From NCBI RefSeq assembly GCF_900240945.1, contig NZ_OESG01000014.1:2028015-2092014 (forward strand): 64,000 nucleotides of DNA, read 5' to 3'. Position numbers and translations under genes: made by a program. Below are positions 45,306 through 53,919 of this stretch, in pieces; position 1 is the stretch's first letter, and each line of letters begins with the position of its first letter. The notes beneath the pieces were generated by a model. That model was given only the letters and a program-made list of their open reading frames with translations. It did not search any database and had not been told where the DNA came from. The stretch comes from Mycobacterium sp. 3519A. GTDB taxonomy: Bacteria; Actinomycetota; Actinomycetes; Mycobacteriales; Mycobacteriaceae.

Positions 45306-45997
45306 TCGGAAAAGATCTCCCTGTTGACCGAATGCAGGTACGGGATGGCGAGGAACGGCGTGATGTAGAAGATGTCGTACAGCCACCATCCGACCACGGG
45401 TAGCACGACGCCCGCGTAGCGCACGTCGGCGTACATGGTCATGTTGAACACGTACAGGCACCAGATCAGCACACCCATCCAGCAGGTGACCATCATCCAC
45501 TGGTGACCCCAGCGCTTCATCTGCAGGAAGCCGATGGCCGCGGCGATCCGCATGGTGAACACCGTGAGGATCATCCCGACTTCCATGGCTTTCTCGCCGG
45601 GCCCCGCAGCACCACCAAGCCACAGCTCGTTGTAGTGCCAGAAGTACCCGGCGTCGAACATTGCGCCCCAACCGTTCAACAGGATTCGGGCCAGGATCGT
45701 ATGGTTGGCGACCAGGTCGAGGGCCCAGCCCACGGTGTTGATCGCGGCGTCGATGATGACCAGATATCCGATCAGCGTCACCAACATCGGCCGGACGGTG
45801 AGCCCTTCGCGTTGCGCTTTGCGCAGTAACCACACTCCCCGCAGGAAGAGGGGGAGGCCGAATACGCCGAGTGCCGCGGTACCGATCAGCAGGCTGCCCG
45901 AGATCAGCCACTTGTCGGCCCGCCGTTGCGCCTGGCGCGACTGCTCCATGTGTTCGTCCAGGCCGCTGGCGCTCACGGTCAACGATGGGGGATTCAC
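45302..45997 (-). CDS. 231-residue polytopic membrane protein, copy A
   Basis: About five to six membrane helices; very similar to the protein at 41963-42658 with the same length, diverging mainly in the first 35 residues and helix 1. It shares the polar segments [44 protein letters not shown] and AIPYLH. GTG 45997 is chosen because GGAGG lies 7 bases before it; an upstream TTG (46054) would sit inside the operator palindrome. First gene of the operon downstream of tetR. Family not recognised; candidate subunit of a metal-containing membrane complex matured by NorQ/NorD. Confidence 0.86.
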   Translation of the reverse strand: MNPPSLTVSASGLDEHMEQSRQAQRRADKWLISGSLLIGTAALGVFGLPLFLRGVWLLRKAQREGLTVRPMLVTLIGYLVIIDAAINTVGWALDLVANHTILARILLNGWGAMFDAGYFWHYNELWLGGAAGPGEKAMEVGMILTVFTMRIAAAIGFLQMKRWGHQWMMVTCWMGVLIWCLYVFNMTMYADVRYAGVVLPVVGWWLYDIFYITPFLAIPYLHSVNREIFSD

Positions 45998-46040
45998 GGC
46001 GGCTCCTCCTGCAATCGGTAGCCAGAGCCTCGCAGTGAAA

Positions 46041-46054
46041 CTGACTATAGTCAA
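46041..46054. promoter_or_regulatory. TetR-type operator upstream of the membrane operon
   Basis: CTGACTATAGTCAA contains the perfect 12-base palindrome TGACTATAGTCA (46042-46053). It lies between the tetR stop and the first operon gene, 44 bases before GTG 45997. Consensus with the other two sites: (T/C)TGACT-NN-AGTCAA. Confidence 0.7.
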
Positions 46055-46058
46055 CCAG

Positions 46059-46658
46059 TCAGCGTGCTTCTATGCCTCGTAACGTCCTGGCGACATAGTC
46101 GTCGAGCATCGCGCTCTGGTTGGGCCAGTTGTGTGTGGTGGTCAACAGGGCGTAGATGCCGAGCAGAAAGAACACCGCACTGTTCATCGGGTTCACGTCC
46201 GGTGCGACTCGCCCGGATTGCTTGGCGCGCTCGATCTCCTGGGCAACCCTGACGATGACGGGGTGTTCGTTGCTCTCGTCGGCGGGACGCGACTGCGAGA
46301 AGTGCAGGGCGAGAAAGTCCTTGAACAACATCGCACCCAGTCGGCGTTCCAGTCCGAGCACCAGCCGAACGGCCTCGTTCAGAATCGACTCGATGTTGCG
46401 GTGCGAGTCGGCGTACCGGCTCAGCTGCTTGGCGATCCGCTCCTCCTCACGCCGTTCGAGTTCGAGCAGGACGTGTTGTTTGGTCGGGAAGTGGAAGAAG
46501 AAGGTGCCGTGCGCGACGCCCGCGGCGGCGACGATCGCGCCGACGTCGGCCTCGGCGATGCCTGCGCGCTTGAACTCGGCGACGGCGGCGCCCATCAACC
46601 GTTCGCGCGTCTGCAGCCGTTTCGCTTCGCGCGCTGAGGGTTTGTCCACCACGGCCAT
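46059..46658 (-). CDS. TetR-family regulator of the NorQ/D membrane operon
   Basis: 199 residues. Helix-turn-helix: RLMGAAVAEFKRAGIAEADV, then GAIVAAAGVAHGTFFFHFPTKQHVLLE; helical ligand domain after about 70. ATG 46658. It lies upstream of and in line with the membrane operon and divergent from the dihydrodipicolinate reductase-like gene at 46734. Matching palindromes in both flanking promoters and inside the operon strongly suggest it binds TTGACT-NN-AGTCAA and controls all three units. Ligand unknown. Confidence 0.92.
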   Translation of the reverse strand: MAVVDKPSAREAKRLQTRERLMGAAVAEFKRAGIAEADVGAIVAAAGVAHGTFFFHFPTKQHVLLELERREEERIAKQLSRYADSHRNIESILNEAVRLVLGLERRLGAMLFKDFLALHFSQSRPADESNEHPVIVRVAQEIERAKQSGRVAPDVNPMNSAVFFLLGIYALLTTTHNWPNQSAMLDDYVARTLRGIEAR

Positions 46659-46687
46659 GCTCCGACGATAGCAACCCGCGCCGGGTC

Positions 46688-46715
46688 TTGACACATGTGA
46701 TTGACTGCAGTCAAT
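46688..46715 (+). promoter_or_regulatory. Promoter and operator between tetR and the DapB-like gene
   Basis: A -35-like TTGACA (46688-46693) is followed by the perfect palindrome ATTGACTGCAGTCAAT (46700-46715), which covers the spacer and expected -10 region. Third and most symmetrical copy of the TTGACT-NN-AGTCAA operator. Confidence 0.68.
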
Positions 46716-46733
46716 TTCGCGAAGCGAGGACAG

Positions 46734-47810
46734 ATGGCGCGCAGGGTCGTCCAGTTTTCCACCGGCAACGTCGGCCGCCATTCCCTGCGGGCGATCATCG
46801 GCAGACCCGACCTCGAGTTGGTCGGGGTGCACGCGGCGGGTGCGGCCAAGATCGGGCGCGATGCTGCCGAACTGTGCGGGCTGGACCAACCGACCGGGAT
46901 CGTCGCAACCGACGACATCGACGCGCTGATCGCGTTGAAGCCGGACTGCGTCGTCTATACCGCGCAAGGCGAAACGCGGCCGATGGAAGCCATCGCCCAG
47001 ATGTCCGAGTTCCTCGCGGCAGGGATCAACGTCGCGGCTACGTCCATGGTGTGGCTGGTGGCTCCCCGCCAGGCCGACGACTGGCTACGGGTGCCCTTGG
47101 AGCAAGCCTGCGCATCAGGTGGCGCCTCGTTGTACGTGAACGGGATCGATCCCGGCTACTCCGGCGACACCGAAGTGCACAGTGCGCTGAGCCTCGTCAC
47201 CCGCGCCACGTCGATCACCGTGCAGGAGATCTTCGACTACGGAAGCCACGACGACTACGAATTCACCGGCAAGTCAATGGGTTTCGGGACCACCGCCGGT
47301 GACGAAACGCCGATGCTGTTCCTGCCGGGGGTCGTGACCACGATGTGGGGCGGCCCAGTCCGCAACCTCGCCGCCCAGCTGGGAATCGAACTCGACGAGG
47401 TGCGTCAGCGCACTGAGGCGTGGTACACGGACAACCGGATCGAATGCAAGATGACAACGGTGGAGCCCGGCGGACTGGCCGCTGCACGGTTCGCGGTCGA
47501 GGGCATCCGCGACGGAGTCCCGGTGATCACCATGGAGCACATCAATCGACTGACGGCCGCCGCGGCGCCGGATTGGGAGTATCCGCCCGACGGGAAGGAC
47601 GGCGTGCACCGGGTGGTGGTGGAAGGTGAACCCCGCGTCGAACTCAACACCCACGTGTCGCATCCGGCTCTCGAACTCACCGAGGCCGGCTGCCTGTCGA
47701 CCGCCGCGCGGGTCGTCAATGCGATCGACTGGATCTGCCGGGCGCCCGCGGGATTGATTGCGGTGGAGGATATCCCGCAGGCCGAGATCATCCGCGGGCT
47801 GATGTGGTGA
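46734..47810 (+). CDS. Dihydrodipicolinate reductase-like NAD(P)-dependent dehydrogenase
   Basis: 358 residues. N-terminal Rossmann fold VVQFSTGNVGRHSLRAIIGR, as in DapB-like and 2,4-diaminopentanoate dehydrogenase-like proteins common in mycobacteria. The middle part has NGIDPGYSGDTEVHSAL, typical of this group. Electron donor/acceptor is NAD(P); substrate unknown. ATG 46734 has GAGGA upstream; an earlier TTG at 46701 would begin in the operator. Divergent from tetR and sharing its operator, so it is probably part of the same pathway as the membrane operon. Confidence 0.86.
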   Translation: MARRVVQFSTGNVGRHSLRAIIGRPDLELVGVHAAGAAKIGRDAAELCGLDQPTGIVATDDIDALIALKPDCVVYTAQGETRPMEAIAQMSEFLAAGINVAATSMVWLVAPRQADDWLRVPLEQACASGGASLYVNGIDPGYSGDTEVHSALSLVTRATSITVQEIFDYGSHDDYEFTGKSMGFGTTAGDETPMLFLPGVVTTMWGGPVRNLAAQLGIELDEVRQRTEAWYTDNRIECKMTTVEPGGLAAARFAVEGIRDGVPVITMEHINRLTAAAAPDWEYPPDGKDGVHRVVVEGEPRVELNTHVSHPALELTEAGCLSTAARVVNAIDWICRAPAGLIAVEDIPQAEIIRGLMW

Positions 47811-48453
47811 CCGCGTCGGCGATCGGCGTGTCACCGGAGATCACCTCGAACGTCTGACCCGCGGTGCCCGGCGTATCCAGCACTGCCAACAGCACCGCGG
47901 CGACGTCGGCGCGCGGGATGCTGCCGCGGCCGGTGTGCGCTGCGATCTGCACGCGTCCGGTGCCGGGCTCATCTGTGAGCACTCCTGGCCGGACGATGGT
48001 GGAGTCGAGTGCGGTGCGCGCCCGGATGTCGTCGTCCGCGGCACCCTTGGCCCGTAGATACGCGACGAACACCGGGTCGCCGACGTCGTCGGGCGCTTCG
48101 GCGTCGGCGCCCATCGACGAGATCATCACGTAGCGACGGACTTTCGCGGCTTCTGCGGCGTCGGCCAGGAGCACCGCCGCGGCGCGGTCGACCGACTCTT
48201 TACGTGCCGCTCCGCTGCCGGGCCCGGCGCCTGCGGCGAACACCACGGCGTCGGCACCGTCGAGATGTGGTGCCAACTGGTCGACCGACGCGTTCTCGAG
48301 GTCGAGCACGACGGGCTCGGCCCCGGCCGCTTGCACATCGGCGGCATGGTCGGGATTGCGGATCAGTGCGGCGACGGAGTCGCCCCGTTGGGTGAGCAAC
48401 CGTTCGAGGATCACTGCGATCTTGCCGTGGCCGCCGGCGATGACGACGCGCAT
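47788..48453 (-). CDS. NAD(P)H-binding atypical SDR (NmrA/YwnB-like)
   Basis: 221 residues. N-terminal VVIAGGHGKIAVILERLL nucleotide motif (Gly-x-Gly-x-x) and the conserved YVMISSMGAD segment with YLRAKGAADD (Tyr-x3-Lys-like YLRAK). Such proteins act as NAD(P)-linked reductases or redox sensors. It overlaps the VOC gene upstream by 1 base and the convergent DapB-like gene by 23 bases. Confidence 0.85.
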   Translation of the reverse strand: MRVVIAGGHGKIAVILERLLTQRGDSVAALIRNPDHAADVQAAGAEPVVLDLENASVDQLAPHLDGADAVVFAAGAGPGSGAARKESVDRAAAVLLADAAEAAKVRRYVMISSMGADAEAPDDVGDPVFVAYLRAKGAADDDIRARTALDSTIVRPGVLTDEPGTGRVQIAAHTGRGSIPRADVAAVLLAVLDTPGTAGQTFEVISGDTPIADAVTTSARG

Positions 48454-48884
48454 CAGGCTGCGAACACCTGTGAGTCATCGGCGAACGCCTTGAATTCCAG
48501 GGCGTTGCCTGCGGGATCGAGCAGGAACATCGTCCACTGTTCGCCGGTCTCACCGGCGAAGCGCACGTACGGTTCGATGACGAAATCGACGGCGGCCGCC
48601 TCGAGTCGCTCGGCCAGCGCGTGGAACTCCGGCACGGTCAGGATCAGGCCGAAGTGCGGGACCGGCACGTCGTGCCCGTCGACCGGATTGCGAACGGGCC
48701 GTGCCCGCTCTGGCGCGAGGTGCGTGACCACTTGATGTCCGTGCAGGTTCCAGTCGATCCACGTGTCGGCGCTGCGGCCCTGCGGCAGGCCGAGCACCTG
48801 GCCGTAGAAGTGCCGGGCGGCGGTCAGGTCGTCGACCGGCATGGCCAGGTGGAAGCGCGGGATGGGGGAGTCGAGAACGGTCAT
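48453..48884 (-). CDS. VOC-family (glyoxalase/dioxygenase-fold) protein
   Basis: 143 residues, two beta-alpha-beta-beta-beta modules: [20 protein letters not shown] and [18 protein letters not shown]. Likely metal ligands are His12, His56 or the LHGH segment, and Glu in NALEFKAF. Family reactions include glyoxalase, ring cleavage and resistance binding; not assignable. Start ATG 48884; the stop abuts the reductase gene, suggesting one operon. Confidence 0.85.
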   Translation of the reverse strand: MTVLDSPIPRFHLAMPVDDLTAARHFYGQVLGLPQGRSADTWIDWNLHGHQVVTHLAPERARPVRNPVDGHDVPVPHFGLILTVPEFHALAERLEAAAVDFVIEPYVRFAGETGEQWTMFLLDPAGNALEFKAFADDSQVFAA

Positions 48885-48893
48885 GTGGCGATG

Positions 48894-49121
48894 CTACGGT
48901 CGGCCGACCTCTTCTCGCTGCCACGCGGCCAGCACCGCCATCACGGCCGTGAAGACCAGCGCGATGGCTCCGACGCCAAGGGCGAAGGCCCCGTCGACGA
49001 CGACGAACGCGGCCAGGCACAGCACCGAGGCGAGCACGGCCATCACGTTGACGACGAGCGCCACGGTGGCCACCCCATCGGTTGCCGGCCGACTACCGGC
49101 GGCGGAACTCTTTTCGGTCAT
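48894..49121 (-). CDS. Small two-helix membrane protein
   Basis: 75 residues from ATG 49121: short N-terminal polar part, then two hydrophobic helices (about 17-40 and 45-66) and a charged end WQREEVGRP. GGGAAG precedes the start by 3-4 bases. Function unknown; it lies 9 bases upstream of the VOC gene and may be the first gene of that operon. Confidence 0.65.
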   Translation of the reverse strand: MTEKSSAAGSRPATDGVATVALVVNVMAVLASVLCLAAFVVVDGAFALGVGAIALVFTAVMAVLAAWQREEVGRP

Positions 49122-49211
49122 CACTTCCCAATTCACTCGCTGCGATGCAGGCCCTTCTGTACCCACCCGCGATAACGCCAAACCTCCCAGTGACCTGCGC
49201 GGCAGCGGCAC

Positions 49212-49236
49212 GTTTCCGCCGGACAGGAGTGGCTAG
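49212..49236 (+). promoter_or_regulatory. Possible SigF-type promoter
   Basis: GTTT (49212-49215), 15-base spacer, GGCTAG (49231-49236) approximates the mycobacterial SigF pattern GTTT-N15-17-GGGTA. It lies 43 bases before the stress-type SDR gene. Only partial agreement in the -10. Confidence 0.3.
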
Positions 49237-49278
49237 ACCTAGGTGAGTCCGCCAGCCGCCGACCAGAGAGGCTTGACC

Positions 49279-50118
49279 ATGGGTTTTCCCGACCAACACC
49301 AGCCGGTGCCAGGCATTCAGGCGCAGATGGATCCCGTACCGGACTGCGGTGAGCAGTCCTACCGCGGGTCAGGCAAGCTGACCGGCCGCAAGGCGGTGAT
49401 CACCGGGGGCGACAGCGGCATCGGCCGTGCGGTGGCCATCGCGTTCGCACGCGAGGGCGCCGACGTGCTGATCGCCTACCTCAACGAGGACGAGGACGCC
49501 GCAGAAGTCGCCCGCCTGGTCGAGGACGCGGGCCGCAAGTGTGTGCTGATGGCCGGCGACCTGTCCGATCCGGGCCACTGTCGCGAGGTGATCAGCAGAG
49601 CCGTCGACGAGTTCGGGCGCATCGACATCCTTGTCAACAACGCGGCCTACCAGATGACGCACCAGAGCTTGGACGAGATCTCCGACGAGGAATGGGACTA
49701 CACGTTCCGGCTGAACGTCGGCGCGTACTTCTACCTGCTGAAGGCGGCGCTTCCGCATATGCCTGCCGGCTCCTCGGTGATCGGCAGCTCGTCGGTCAAC
49801 TCCGACATGCCGTCGCCCACCTTGGCACCGTATGCGGCCACCAAGGCGGCCATCGCGAACTTCTCGGCCAGCATGGCGCAGCTGTTGGGCGAGAAGGGAA
49901 TACGGGCCAACAGCGTCGCGCCCGGCCCGATCTGGACGCCGCTGATCCCCGCCACCATGCCGTCGGAGAAGGTGCAGAACTTCGGCGACGACACACCGTT
50001 GGGCCGCGCAGGACAGCCCGCCGAACTGGCGCCCACCTACGTGCTGCTCGCCTCCGACGACGGCAGCTACATCAGCGGGGCCAGGGTCGCCGTGACGGGC
50101 GGGCGGCCCATCCTGTGA
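49279..50118 (+). CDS. Short-chain dehydrogenase, YghA/stress-protein type
   Basis: 279 residues. An N-terminal extension of about 40 residues (DQHQPVPGIQAQMDPVPDCG) precedes the Rossmann motif TGGDSGIGRA; catalytic Tyr and Lys in YAATKAA, NNAA motif, and C-terminal SGARVAVTGGRPIL. The long N-terminus with PxPDxGE is characteristic of the YghA/GsiB-associated, general-stress SDRs. ATG 49279 preceded by GAGAGG. The substrate is unknown; a stress role agrees with a possible SigF-like promoter. Confidence 0.9.
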   Translation: MGFPDQHQPVPGIQAQMDPVPDCGEQSYRGSGKLTGRKAVITGGDSGIGRAVAIAFAREGADVLIAYLNEDEDAAEVARLVEDAGRKCVLMAGDLSDPGHCREVISRAVDEFGRIDILVNNAAYQMTHQSLDEISDEEWDYTFRLNVGAYFYLLKAALPHMPAGSSVIGSSSVNSDMPSPTLAPYAATKAAIANFSASMAQLLGEKGIRANSVAPGPIWTPLIPATMPSEKVQNFGDDTPLGRAGQPAELAPTYVLLASDDGSYISGARVAVTGGRPIL

Positions 50119-50122
50119 CGGT

Positions 50123-51607
50123 TCATGCGAGCCGTTCTCGCAACTCGCGTTTGAGCACCTTGCCGTAGCTGTTCTTCGGGATCTCGTCGACGAATTCGTA
50201 GCGCTTGGGCCGCTTGAACCGCGCGATGCGCTCAAGCAGATGCCCGTCGAGTTCGGCGGCCGAGGCCGAACCGACGATGAAGGCCACCACGGTCTCTCCC
50301 CACTCCTCGTCGGGTGCGCCGACGACGCACGCCTCGGTCACGCCCGGATGTTCGATGAGCACCTCTTCGACCTCGCGCGGGTAGATGTTGCTGCCGCCGC
50401 TGATCACCACGTCCTTCGAGCGGTCGCGCAACGTCAGAAATCCGTTGGCGTCGAACGATCCCATGTCGCCGGTGTGCAACCAGCCGTCCTTCAGCGTGGC
50501 CGCGGTGGCATCCGGGTTCTGCCAGTAACCGGACATCACCACGTCGCCGCGGCAGACGATCTCGCCGATCTCGCCGACCGCGGCGGGCTGACCGTCGGCG
50601 CCCAGCACTGCGACGTCGACGCCGGAGCGCGCATACCCGACGGAGCCAAGGGTGGCGTCGTCGGTGTCCAGATGGTCGGCCCGACGCAGACCGGTGATCG
50701 TCATCGGGGCTTCGCCCTGTCCGTACAACTGCACGAAGATCGGACCGAACGCGGCCATCGCCTTCTTCAGGCTGTCGACATACATCGGACCGCCGCCGTA
50801 CACCACGGTCTTCAAATTGCGGGGGCAGGACCGGCCGGTCTGCACCAGCCGCTGCACCATCGTCGGCGCGAGAAAAGCACTGCAGCCAGGGTGGTATTCG
50901 CACAGGTCGAGGAATTCGTCAGGTTCGAACGCGCCCGACGCGGGCACCACCTGCCGGGCCCCGCGCAGCACGTACGGGGGCACGTAGAGGCCGGACCCGT
51001 GTGACATCGGCGCGCCGTGGATGAGGCTGCAGTTCTGGTCGGGGTCGTCGAAGTCCGCGAGGTGGGCCACGGTCATCGCCATCAGGTTGCGATGTGACAG
51101 CATCGCGCCCTTGGACCGGCCGGTGGTTCCACTGGTGTAGAACAACCACGCCAACGCCGACGGATCGGTGTTCGCCGGTGGCGTCGATGCCGTTGTCTGC
51201 AACCGGCTTTCGTAGGTCGCCGCCGCGATCACTTCGATGGGAACACCGGCCACGGGGGTGAGCCCCTCGGCGATCTTCGCCGACGCGAACACCCGGGTCG
51301 CGCCGGAGTCGTCGAGGACCTGCGCCATCTCGCGTGGATGCAGCTTGTAGTTGATCGGGACGAACACCCGCTCGGCGGCCCAGATCGCGAACATCAACTC
51401 GACGATCTCGGGACAGTTCTCGCTGGTGACCGCGATGCGCGCCCCCGGCGCTGACAGTCCGCCGAACGAGGCGGCCAACCGCAGCGCCCGGTCGCGCAAC
51501 TGTGCCCAGGTATGTCGTTGCTGCTCACCGGAATACACCGCACCGCGGTCGCCGAACCGGGCGGCGGCCTGATCGAGCAGCGCGAACAGGTTCAACGCGC
51601 AACCCAT
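50123..51607 (-). CDS. AMP-forming acyl-CoA synthetase
   Basis: 494 residues, ANL superfamily: P-loop FYTSGTTGRSKG, LYGQGEAPMTI in place of the usual YGxTE, WLHTGDMGSFDANGFLTLRDRSKD hinge, and C-terminal Lys in PKNSYGKVLKR. Activates a carboxylic acid to its CoA thioester. Start ATG 51607 overlaps the SDR by 16 bases; TTG 51595 with a TTGA overlap is an alternative. Last gene of the five-gene minus-strand catabolic operon. Confidence 0.9.
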   Translation of the reverse strand: MGCALNLFALLDQAAARFGDRGAVYSGEQQRHTWAQLRDRALRLAASFGGLSAPGARIAVTSENCPEIVELMFAIWAAERVFVPINYKLHPREMAQVLDDSGATRVFASAKIAEGLTPVAGVPIEVIAAATYESRLQTTASTPPANTDPSALAWLFYTSGTTGRSKGAMLSHRNLMAMTVAHLADFDDPDQNCSLIHGAPMSHGSGLYVPPYVLRGARQVVPASGAFEPDEFLDLCEYHPGCSAFLAPTMVQRLVQTGRSCPRNLKTVVYGGGPMYVDSLKKAMAAFGPIFVQLYGQGEAPMTITGLRRADHLDTDDATLGSVGYARSGVDVAVLGADGQPAAVGEIGEIVCRGDVVMSGYWQNPDATAATLKDGWLHTGDMGSFDANGFLTLRDRSKDVVISGGSNIYPREVEEVLIEHPGVTEACVVGAPDEEWGETVVAFIVGSASAAELDGHLLERIARFKRPKRYEFVDEIPKNSYGKVLKRELRERLA

Positions 51608-52365
51608 TCGGAGTTGAGCGCGAAGTCCGACAGATACTTCGTGGACGTCCATCCGCCGTCGACCACGATCGTCTGGCCGTTGATGAAACCAGCGCCGTCG
51701 GAACACAGGAACGCGACCGTGCTGGCGATGTCGTCGACCTCGCCCAGCCGGGGATAGGGCGTCATCTCGGTGTTCATCTTGCGGAACCGCTCGTCCTCCA
51801 AGCGGGTCGCCACCATCGGGGTGAGCGTGACACCGGGCGCCACCGCGTTGCAGCGGATGCCTTGCCTGCCGTACTGACACGCGATGTGGGTGGTCAGCGC
51901 CGTCAGCCCGCCCTTGGCCGCCGAATACGCGCCGCCGCGTAGACCGCCGACGACCGCGAACGTCGACGTGATGTTGATGATCGCCGAACCGGCCTGCATG
52001 TGGCCGATCACCTCGCGTGCCAACCGGAACGGCGCCCGCAACATCAACCCCAGGAAATAGTCCAGGCTTTCGTCGTCGGTCTCGTGCAGCGGCTTGGGGC
52101 TGCCCACGCCTGCGTTGTTGACCAGGAAGTCGATCCGGCCCCACCGCTGCAGCGCCAGGTCGACGATTCGGCGCGGGGCGTCGTCGGCGGTCAGGTCGAC
52201 GGCAACCGTGGCTACGCGGTCGCTGTCGCCGATAGCCTTCTCCAGGTCGGCCAGCCTGCCCGCATCCCGGCCGGTACCGAGGACCGCCATGCCTTGTGAG
52301 GCAAGTTTGGTGGCGCACCCGTAGCCGATGCCACTGCTCGCCCCCGTCACGATCGCTACTCGCAT
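51592..52365 (-). CDS. Short-chain dehydrogenase/reductase
   Basis: 257 residues. TGASSGIG at 8-15, NNAG near 88-91, catalytic Ser in ITSTFAV, Tyr-x3-Lys in YSAAKGG, and C-terminal GQTIVVDGGW. Classical SDR oxidising or reducing a hydroxyl/carbonyl. ATG 52365 overlaps the upstream ligase by 10 bases. Substrate presumably an intermediate of the same catabolic pathway. Confidence 0.92.
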   Translation of the reverse strand: MRVAIVTGASSGIGYGCATKLASQGMAVLGTGRDAGRLADLEKAIGDSDRVATVAVDLTADDAPRRIVDLALQRWGRIDFLVNNAGVGSPKPLHETDDESLDYFLGLMLRAPFRLAREVIGHMQAGSAIINITSTFAVVGGLRGGAYSAAKGGLTALTTHIACQYGRQGIRCNAVAPGVTLTPMVATRLEDERFRKMNTEMTPYPRLGEVDDIASTVAFLCSDGAGFINGQTIVVDGGWTSTKYLSDFALNSEWVAR

Positions 52366-53909
52366 GTCATCAGCCTCTCCCGGATCCGGTGTTTGAGCAC
52401 CTTGCCTGCATCGTTCTTCGGCAGCGCTTCCCAGACCTCAACCCGCTCAGGGATTTTGAACTTCGCGACCCCTTCGCCGGTGAGCAGTTGGCCCAACTCG
52501 GCCACATCGGGCGCGGGCTGATCGGCGGCCACGATCACCGCGCAGGCACGTTCGCCTGTGCGCGCGTCGGGCACCCCGACAACGGCGATCTCCGCGATAC
52601 CCGGATGAGCGATCAGGATGTCCTCGATCTCCTTGGGGGAGATGTTCTCTCCGTTGCGAATGATGATGTCCTTTGCTCTGCCGGTCACCACCAGAAACGT
52701 GTCGTCGACCCAGCGGCCGAGGTCGCCGGTGCGGAAGTACCCCTGGTCGTCGAACGCGTCGGTCTCGTCGTCTGCATGCAGATAGCCGACCAGCATCTGC
52801 GGCCCGCGGGCGCGAATCTCACCGTCGACGAGTTTGATCTCGGCGATACCCGCTCGACCGTCGGTGTCCGCGGCGCCGCCGACGTCGCCCAACGCGCCCA
52901 CCGTCGTCACCGGCACTTCCGTCGACCCGTACACCCGGCTCACCGCCGCACGTTCGAAATAGGCTGCGGCGCTGCGGATCAGCGACGGCGGAACGGAAGC
53001 CCCTCCGCAGATGAACACCTTCAGATCCGGCAACCGCGTCGCGGCCTTCTCGGCAGCGGCGAGCAGGCTGACCAGAAACGGCGTGGCCCCTGCCATGTGC
53101 GTGCAGCCCTCGGTCTGCATCATCTGCACCGCCGCATCCGGATCCCACCGCTGCATCAACACCGCTGTCGTGCCCAGCAGCAGCGGACATTCGAATGCGT
53201 AGATGGAGCCACCGATATGCGCGATGGGCGACGGCACCAGGAACACGTCGCCTGCGTCGACCATCCACTGGTCGCCGATCTGCGCGATCAGGGCATGGAT
53301 CGAATTGTGGGTGTGCAGAACGCCCTTCGGCCTGCCGGTGGTGCCCGACGTGTACAGGATCATCCGCACGGCATCGGGATTGAGCACCGGGAGGCCGACC
53401 GTGTCACTCCCGGTGAACAACGGTTCGTATGCGGTGTGTCGTCCCGCGTCACCCCTGAGCACGACGACCTCGGGCGGTGCGGTCATGTCGGTGGTGACGC
53501 GGTCAAGCATCGCGACGTAATCGTGGTTGCCGAAGCCGGCGGGGATGAACACCGCGCGACTGTTCGCATCGGAGAGGATGAATCCCAACTCGCGATCCCG
53601 CAGCGACGGCAGTATCGGGTTGACCACCATGCCCGCCAACGTCGCCGCGAGGTAGATGACCGCGGCCTCATACCAGTTCGGCAGCATGAAGGACACGACG
53701 CTGCCCGGCGGCATCCGGTCCATCAACGCGCGCGCCAGCGCGGTGGCCCGCTCGTGCAGTGTCCCGCAGTCCAGGCGAACCTCACCGTCGATCAACGCCG
53801 TTCGATCCGGGGTGCTGCGCGCTGCGTCGCGTAAGGCGTCGGCGAGCGTCGAGCGAACCCACAGTCCCTGGCGGTACGCCTCGACCGCGCGATCGTCGTC
53901 GACCCTCAC
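52356..53909 (-). CDS. AMP-forming acyl-CoA synthetase (cyclohexanecarboxylate-CoA ligase-like)
   Basis: 517 residues from GTG 53909. P-loop LYTSGTTGRPKG, YGSTEVPVTT, YFRTGDLGRWVDDTFLVVTGRAKD hinge and Lys in PKNDAGKVLKH. Overall resembles alicyclic or aromatic carboxylate-CoA ligases. Preceded by the GntR gene with a 10-base gap. Two ligases in one operon suggests either two acids along the route or acids of different length. Confidence 0.9.
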   Translation of the reverse strand: MRVDDDRAVEAYRQGLWVRSTLADALRDAARSTPDRTALIDGEVRLDCGTLHERATALARALMDRMPPGSVVSFMLPNWYEAAVIYLAATLAGMVVNPILPSLRDRELGFILSDANSRAVFIPAGFGNHDYVAMLDRVTTDMTAPPEVVVLRGDAGRHTAYEPLFTGSDTVGLPVLNPDAVRMILYTSGTTGRPKGVLHTHNSIHALIAQIGDQWMVDAGDVFLVPSPIAHIGGSIYAFECPLLLGTTAVLMQRWDPDAAVQMMQTEGCTHMAGATPFLVSLLAAAEKAATRLPDLKVFICGGASVPPSLIRSAAAYFERAAVSRVYGSTEVPVTTVGALGDVGGAADTDGRAGIAEIKLVDGEIRARGPQMLVGYLHADDETDAFDDQGYFRTGDLGRWVDDTFLVVTGRAKDIIIRNGENISPKEIEDILIAHPGIAEIAVVGVPDARTGERACAVIVAADQPAPDVAELGQLLTGEGVAKFKIPERVEVWEALPKNDAGKVLKHRIRERLMTCE

Positions 53910-53919
53910 GACGGTGAAC

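Noticed and set aside
41963-45997. Copper membrane monooxygenase (pmoCAB/amoCAB) or nitric oxide reductase locus
   Set aside because: No cupredoxin-type B subunit, no PmoC Asp-His-His motif, no NorB/NorC haem ligands, and the membrane proteins do not resemble COX III/NorE. Only the chaperone pair is nor-like.
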